Shown here in pieces: positions 6,177 through 9,906 of a stretch of DNA of 9,906 nt. Positions within the stretch are counted from its first letter, which is position 1. Each line of letters begins with the position of its first letter. The translations under genes were made by a program, and so were the position numbers. The notes beneath the pieces are model-generated. The model had not been told where the DNA came from. It ran no database searches and worked only from the letters and a program-made list of their open reading frames with translations. The stretch comes from an uncultured Clostridia bacterium (GTDB lineage Bacteria; Bacillota; Clostridia; TANB77; CAG-508), in contig CAKPKU010000056.1 in NCBI GenBank assembly GCA_934167365.1, positions 1 to 9,906 of the forward strand, written 5' to 3'.

Positions 6177-7454
6177 TCATTCTTTAGTATTATCTATATC
6201 TGATATATTGCAATTAAAAATTCCTGACAATATTTTTAATTCATCATCTGTAGGTTTATAAACATTTCTTTCCAAATAGCCTAGTCTTACTAATGTAAGT
6301 ATTTCTACACCATTTGTAAATTCTTTTGCCTTTTTTATAGTATTAATTTGTGTTAATCTATTCTTTTTTCTTTGTAATTTTATATTTAAACCAATATTGT
6401 TAATTTCTTTTACTTTTTTCATTTTTTTATTGTATAAATCTTTGCAAAATCCCTTTATATCATCTGTACCTATCAAATCTGATATTTCACAATTAAATAT
6501 TTTTGTAAATCCTTTAATATCTTCTTCAGTAGGTACTTCTTTATTATTTTCTAATAAAGTCATAGTATTTGATATATGTATGTTTTCTTCTTTAGCTCTA
6601 AATATAACATCTGCTTGTGTCATATTTATTTCTTGCCTTATTCTTCTTAAATTATAACCAAAAGAATCATCATTAAATGCTCTTCTTTCGTTTCTATTTT
6701 TAAGATTTGTTTTCTTACGAACACTTGCTAAAGCTTCTATCATTGTTCTACGACCTGTAAGCTCATACAGATTACAATCATAAACTTTTAACAATATTTC
6801 AATATCTTCTTTTGTTGGTATTTCTGTTCTATGTTCTAATGCACTTAATCTTGTTGCTGTAAAAATTCTTCCTTCGTTTAATTTCCTTGCTCTTTTTTCT
6901 ACATGTTGCATAGATAATCCTCTTTTTATTCTTGTCTTAAAAAATCTCTCTCCTATAGGATTATCATCTATTTTATCTTGTAATTGTGGTGTGTTTTTAT
7001 ATTCTTCCCAAACTCTCTTTTCATACATTTTTGCATAGAAATCATCAATATCATTTGTTCCAATTAAGTCTAATGAAGTACAATTAAATACCCTCATCAA
7101 TAGTTTTAGATTCTTTTTAGCTGGAAACATTTTATTATGTTCCCATCCACTTATGGCTGAACTTGTGAATCCTTTTCCATTACTTATCTCATTTGATTTA
7201 TCTGCAGCCTCTGATTGTGATAAAAGTGTTTTTATTCTAATTTGCATAAGCTTTGAACCAAATGAGTCATCTGTCATTCTCTCACTTATATCTTTTCTAT
7301 GTTTCTGCGAAATAATTTTTTTATGTGCCTCTTTTTTTAGATCTTCTAAATTTATATCTCCAATTATATCTTCTTTTTTACAATCAAAAACTTTACAAAG
7401 AACATCAATTATTTCTTCCTTAAATAACTTTTTATTATTCTCTAATTCATTCAT
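6177..7454 (-). CDS. Tandem XRE-type HTH protein, downstream part of a frameshifted six-unit gene
   Basis: The visible frame codes for 425 residues with four complete XRE/Cro-type HTH units (about 62-132, 163-234, 262-329, 354-421) and, at its N-terminus (1-32), the last part of another. Each unit starts with an (I/L)G..L...R.....S/TQ helix pair and ends with a helix carrying F/Y-x-C-x-x-x-(D/E)-L/I. Linkers such as DIxxFxxxxYxKK join them. No enzymatic or TPR domain is seen. The first ATG (MNELENN) falls inside an HTH unit and has no ribosome site, and the frame is open for 14 codons upstream of it. It is therefore almost certainly the continuation of the 7484-7819 frame after a one-base indel. 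Joined, the pair gives about 553 residues (counting from the outer ATG) with six HTH units. A DNA-binding role is inferred from the fold; targets are unknown. Confidence 0.8.
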   Translation of the reverse strand: MNELENNKKLFKEEIIDVLCKVFDCKKEDIIGDINLEDLKKEAHKKIISQKHRKDISERMTDDSFGSKLMQIRIKTLLSQSEAADKSNEISNGKGFTSSAISGWEHNKMFPAKKNLKLLMRVFNCTSLDLIGTNDIDDFYAKMYEKRVWEEYKNTPQLQDKIDDNPIGERFFKTRIKRGLSMQHVEKRARKLNEGRIFTATRLSALEHRTEIPTKEDIEILLKVYDCNLYELTGRRTMIEALASVRKKTNLKNRNERRAFNDDSFGYNLRRIRQEINMTQADVIFRAKEENIHISNTMTLLENNKEVPTEEDIKGFTKIFNCEISDLIGTDDIKGFCKDLYNKKMKKVKEINNIGLNIKLQRKKNRLTQINTIKKAKEFTNGVEILTLVRLGYLERNVYKPTDDELKILSGIFNCNISDIDNTKE

Positions 7455-7483
7455 ATCATGTACCTTTAGTTTGATTTTTGGAT

Positions 7484-7819
7484 TTAATTTAATGCAACCT
7501 CAGCTCTCGACATACCTTGTTTTAATCTTAAAAGTTGTATATTTCCACCTATAGTACCATCCAATCCTTTTTTCTTTATTTTTTCTTCAATAAACTCATC
7601 AATACTTTGAGGATAAGTTAAATCAGATTCTTCACATCTCAATGCTTTTGCTATCAATTTAATAGCACCGACAGGTACTTCTACTTTATTTTTCTCCCAT
7701 GTGCTCACACTCACTTGAGTATATGTTTTTCCATTATTTATCTTCTTAATTTCTTCTAAAAGTTTACCTTGTGTCATTTTTTTCTCTGTTCTAAACTTTT
7801 TTATATTATCTCCAATCAT
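7484..7819 (-). CDS. Tandem XRE-type HTH protein, upstream part of a frameshifted gene
   Basis: It holds one complete XRE-type HTH unit (MIGDNIKKFRTEKKMTQ to ALRCEESDLTY), a charged linker, and the first half of a second unit (GGNIQLLRLKQGMSRAEVAL), which stops in the middle at TAA (7484-7486). Adding one base at the T run 7488-7490 (A's on the coding strand) restores a frame that runs straight into the next gene and completes the second unit. The start at 7819 is preferred because AAAAGGA lies about 9 bases before it. An in-frame ATG at 7837 would add six residues but has no ribosome site. The nearest repeat unit of the upstream array lies 10-40 bases beyond, over the place where a promoter would be expected, which suggests autoregulation. 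I see no clear -35/-10 pair. Confidence 0.75.
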   Translation of the reverse strand: MIGDNIKKFRTEKKMTQGKLLEEIKKINNGKTYTQVSVSTWEKNKVEVPVGAIKLIAKALRCEESDLTYPQSIDEFIEEKIKKKGLDGTIGGNIQLLRLKQGMSRAEVALN

Positions 7820-7845
7820 TGTTACATTCCTTTTCATTTATTTTT

Positions 7846-8205
7846 GAGCATGTTTAATAAACCCATCAAAATAGAGGGTTTTGTACTTTTAAAAATCACC
7901 TTAAAAGTATGATAAATAAACATTTTTTAAGTTTTTTAATTTTAGGTCAAATTTAATAAACCCTCTAAAATTCAAAAAAATTTTTTAGGGCGCACTTAAT
8001 AAACCTTTCAAAATTCTAAAAAAATTTTCAGGCAATTTCAATAAAACTCTTAATTTGTGGCTTTTTTTATATTCTAATAATAACCCTTCTTAAAATTTTC
8101 TTTTTTTGGGTACACTTAATAAACCCTATCAAAATTCTTTTTTTCAGGGTACACTTAATAAACCCTACCAATTTCATTTTTAAAAGCTTTGTAAACCCTT
8201 TAAAA
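7846..8205. repeat. Degenerate tandem array with about 40-bp period upstream of the multi-HTH gene
   Basis: The core TTAATAAACCCT recurs, usually with CAAAATTC on its right and A-GGG-(T/C)-(A/G)-CAC on its left. Strong copies have AATAAAC at 7856, 7955, 7998, 8118 and 8157; weaker copies lie at 7915, 8040, about 8078 and 8193. Steps are mostly 38-43 bases, with one of 59. The best two copies (from 8108 and from 8147) share 21 identical bases 39 apart. Each good copy holds a short inverted repeat, GGGT / ACCC, around about 11 bases (8108-8111 with 8123-8126; 8146-8150 with 8162-8166). It is not a CRISPR array, because whole units drift together and there are no unique spacers. Confidence 0.8.
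7884..7909. repeat. Inverted repeat in the leader of the multi-HTH gene
   Basis: A perfect 9-bp inverted repeat TACTTTTAA / TTAAAAGTA with an 8-nt loop lies between the first and second array copies and accounts for the one long step (59 bases) in the array. It could be an operator or an mRNA hairpin; there is no T run to make it a terminator. Confidence 0.5.
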
Positions 8206-8297
8206 TACTGAATTTGGAGTGTTTTTTTGTAAAACCACATAATTTAGGTTTTCTTCCAAGATATTAATTATTTTTTTATCAATATCCTTGTTTATTT

Positions 8298-8377
8298 ACC
8301 ATTTAAAAGCCTTTTTAGAGTGTTTAAATATAGACAATTATCATTTGCTCTAAAAGTCTCTAAAAAGCCCTTTATGG
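8298..8377. repeat. Imperfect large inverted repeat
   Basis: Left arm 8298-8320 (ACCATTTAAAAG then CCTTTTTAGAG) and right arm 8358-8377 (CTCTAAAAAG then CCCTTTATGGT) are near reverse complements. Of the inner 16 positions 14 match, with one gap and an outer ACCAT match. The loop is about 37 bases and includes a second CTCTAAAA copy at 8348-8355. No transposase frame lies between or near the arms. Confidence 0.6.
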
Positions 8378-8504
8378 TTTAATTTCAATGTGCTTTTGGA
8401 TTATCTCTAACGTATTTTTTCTTCTATACTTCTTTTTTGTTTATTTTTTACTTATAATTCTAATATTTTTTTATATTTTGCTTTAATACTTATAAATTTA
8501 TTGG

Positions 8505-8585
8505 TAGGATTCTCATATTCTACTAATTCCACGTGCACTTTTGAAACTTAGTAGAATATGATGTGCACATTTTATTAGAATCCTA
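8505..8585. repeat. Nested inverted repeats with two GTGCAC palindromes
   Basis: An outer perfect 9-bp pair (TAGGATTCT 8505-8513 with AGAATCCTA 8577-8585) encloses an inner perfect 14-bp pair (TCATATTCTACTAA 8513-8526 with TTAGTAGAATATGA 8548-8561). GTGCAC occurs in the loop (8533-8538) and again between the right arms (8563-8568). A 10-bp palindrome TAGTCGACTA follows at 8629-8638. The structure lies in the non-coding region downstream of the surface-protein gene. It could be an mRNA 3' structure, a recombination or transfer site, or a replication or partition site; none of these is proven. Confidence 0.7.
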
Positions 8586-8723
8586 TTTTATTTGTTTTTA
8601 TTTTCCGTTTTAAAGCGTTTTTTTCTGCTAGTCGACTAACTTTATACCTTAGTCCTTGAAAACTAATTCTCGAGCTTTAATTTCAAATTAGACTTTGGTT
8701 TTTATAAACAATAAATATCTTTT

Positions 8724-9906
8724 TTATTTTACATCTATTTTGTAATTATCGTCCGCATAATTTACTTTAGATTTTGTAGTTTGGTCTTTATATTTAATAT
8801 GTATTTCTTTACCATCTAATTTATTGCTTATTTCTTTGTTTAATACTATTTTAATGTGTTTGTTATAAGTATCTCCATTTAGATATTTATTAACATCAAT
8901 CATAGTATTTTCATCATGTACTTTTACTTTTCCGATTAATCTTTGTTTTCCATCTACTAATGCGTAGATTTTTGCATTCTTTCTTGTTAATAATAGTGCT
9001 AACATTCCTGTTGCCAAGATTAACAAACCGATTAAATATAATTTGTCTGATATAGAAGTATCTTTTTTATCTTGAACTCCTAGAGTAGCTGTTGGAAACT
9101 CGTCAGCATCCTTTTTATCTTCCTCTGTTTGTTCTTCTAGAGTAGCTTCTAATTCGTTAACTTTTTCTTCTAGCTCTTTATTCTTTTCTTCTAACTCTTT
9201 CATTTCATCTTCTTTATCTGTACTTGTTGTTTCTGTTGGACCTGTAGTAGTTGTTATATATTTAATTATTGTTGTACTATTATTATGTGTTGTATTACTA
9301 TTGCTTGAATTATTATTTTCATTATTGTTATTACTATTGTTGTTTCCATTATTGTTATTTTCTTTATTATCATTTGGTTTTTGATTATCTTCTTTGTTAT
9401 CTCCTGGATCAACAGGGTCGATTGGTGTTTCCTTTTCATTTAGCTTAATGCTTAATGTTGTTGTAAATGTTTGACCTTTTGTATCGCTATCTACATCATT
9501 ATCTGTATAAGTGATTATTAAAGTTTGATTTTCTTTGTTGCTATCGTAAGCAGGACTTATTTTTACAACTCCATCTGTTATTGATTTAGGTGATTTTGCC
9601 CCAGCTTTTGAATATGTTACTGTATATGTTATTCCTTTTGCTATATCTGACCAAGAATCTCCTATTTCTCCTGTAACTGATGTTTTGTTTAATTTAATTC
9701 CTGTAACGAAGTCTTTTTCTTCTGGTGGATCTATTGGTGTTTCCTTTTCATTTAGCTTAATACTTAATGTTTCTGTAAATGTTTGACCTTTTGTATCGCT
9801 ATCTACATCATTATCTGTATAAGTGATTGTTAAAGTTTGATTTTCTTTGTTGCTATCGTAAGCAGGACTTATTTTTACAACTCCATCTGTTATTGATTTA
9901 GGTGAT
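8724..9906 (-). CDS. Large surface protein, 3' part (Ig-like repeats, coiled coil, TM, cytoplasmic tail)
   Basis: The frame is open from the window edge to TAA at 8724 (393 residues visible); the true start lies beyond 9906. From the visible N-terminus it holds parts of two 104-residue Ig-like beta repeats (for example GITYTVTYSKAG..., LTITYTDNDVD, QTFT.TLSIKL) separated by ETPIDP linkers. Next comes an Asn/Ser/Thr-rich spacer (about 9204-9415), an acidic coiled coil (KELEEKNKELEEKVNELE, about 9140-9203), one membrane span (LYLIGLLILATGMLALLLT) and a basic stop (RKNAK). A tail of about 85 residues follows. No LPxTG-like motif is seen, and the tail is far longer than that of sortase-anchored proteins, so it is probably a transmembrane surface protein. 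An adhesin or S-layer-like role is inferred. The gene has no clear terminator. Confidence 0.85.
   Translation of the reverse strand, partial: SPKSITDGVVKISPAYDSNKENQTLTITYTDNDVDSDTKGQTFTETLSIKLNEKETPIDPPEEKDFVTGIKLNKTSVTGEIGDSWSDIAKGITYTVTYSKAGAKSPKSITDGVVKISPAYDSNKENQTLIITYTDNDVDSDTKGQTFTTTLSIKLNEKETPIDPVDPGDNKEDNQKPNDNKENNNNGNNNSNNNNENNNSSNSNTTHNNSTTIIKYITTTTGPTETTSTDKEDEMKELEEKNKELEEKVNELEATLEEQTEEDKKDADEFPTATLGVQDKKDTSISDKLYLIGLLILATGMLALLLTRKNAKIYALVDGKQRLIGKVKVHDENTMIDVNKYLNGDTYNKHIKIVLNKEISNKLDGKEIHIKYKDQTTKSKVNYADDNYKIDVK
9421..9906 (-). repeat. 312-bp tandem repeat inside the surface-protein gene
   Basis: Bases 9421-9594 and 9733-9906 match at 170 of 174 positions with a period of 312 bases (104 codons). 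The second copy is cut by the window edge, so more units probably lie beyond. Reading frame is kept. Confidence 0.9.

Larger units (their letters stand above)
8206..8723. other. Non-coding region between the surface-protein gene and the repeat array
   Basis: No frame of note is present on either strand. Besides the two large inverted repeats it holds recurring ATTCTAATA/ATTCTACTA words (8457, 8518, complement at 8549 and 8574; one more inside the array at 8071). No standard T-tailed terminator is seen after the surface-protein stop codon at 8724. Confidence 0.5.

Noticed and set aside
7480..7500. Programmed -1 frameshift between the two HTH frames
   Set aside because: The sequence around the shift does not form a canonical slippery heptamer, and no downstream pseudoknot or strong stem is evident; a plain indel is simpler.
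6397..7554. Plus-strand frames over the multi-HTH gene
   Set aside because: They are antisense shadows of a clear HTH repeat protein; the hydrophobic composition comes from complementing Lys/Glu-rich codons.
7846..8205. CRISPR array
   Set aside because: The unit drifts as a whole with no constant repeat separated by unique spacers, the step size varies, and there are no cas genes.
8298..8585. Insertion sequence or its ends
   Set aside because: No transposase frame or remnant is visible between or beside the inverted repeats, and no target-site duplication was found.

Overview
The DNA is very AT-rich with A/T-dominated intergenic stretches, strong AGGAGG-type ribosome sites, encoded tRNA CCA ends, a spore-coat-like gene pair and sortase-type (NPKTG) wall sorting. 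This points to a spore-forming, low-GC Firmicute of the Clostridia. The species cannot be told from the window.

Left part (1-5010), ordinary chromosome in character. Two serine tRNA genes, tRNA-Ser(UGA, 5' end cut off) and tRNA-Ser(GCU), each have their own terminator, and the second has a textbook promoter. A roughly 400-base stretch without a convincing gene follows. Then come, on the minus strand, a small leaderless carbohydrate-binding (CBM25/53-like) protein, a decayed 3' end of a sortase-anchored surface protein, and an HtrA-type membrane serine protease. Divergent from HtrA, on the plus strand, are a CapA-type (PGA_cap) membrane-anchored protein and a two-gene spore coat operon (CotF-like) closed by strong hairpins.

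Junction (5059-5132). A tRNA-Lys(CTT) remnant on the minus strand is intact from the anticodon loop to CCA but wrong upstream of it. It is either a decayed tRNA or the attachment-site scar of an integrated element lying to the right.

Right part (5133-9906), accessory in character, with all genes on the minus strand. It holds a membrane-anchored PepSY protein, a gene for an unusual protein of six tandem XRE-type helix-turn-helix units split into two reading frames by a one-base indel, and an 886-base non-coding region. That region carries a degenerate array of about 40-bp repeats next to the HTH gene and two large inverted repeats. At the right edge is the 3' part of a large surface protein with near-identical 104-residue Ig-like repeats, an Asn-rich linker, a coiled coil, one membrane segment and an unusual cytoplasmic tail.

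The most interesting candidate system is the pairing of a multi-HTH protein with a phased DNA repeat array directly upstream of it. This may be an autoregulatory or DNA-organising module. The physical pairing is visible in the sequence; the function is inference.
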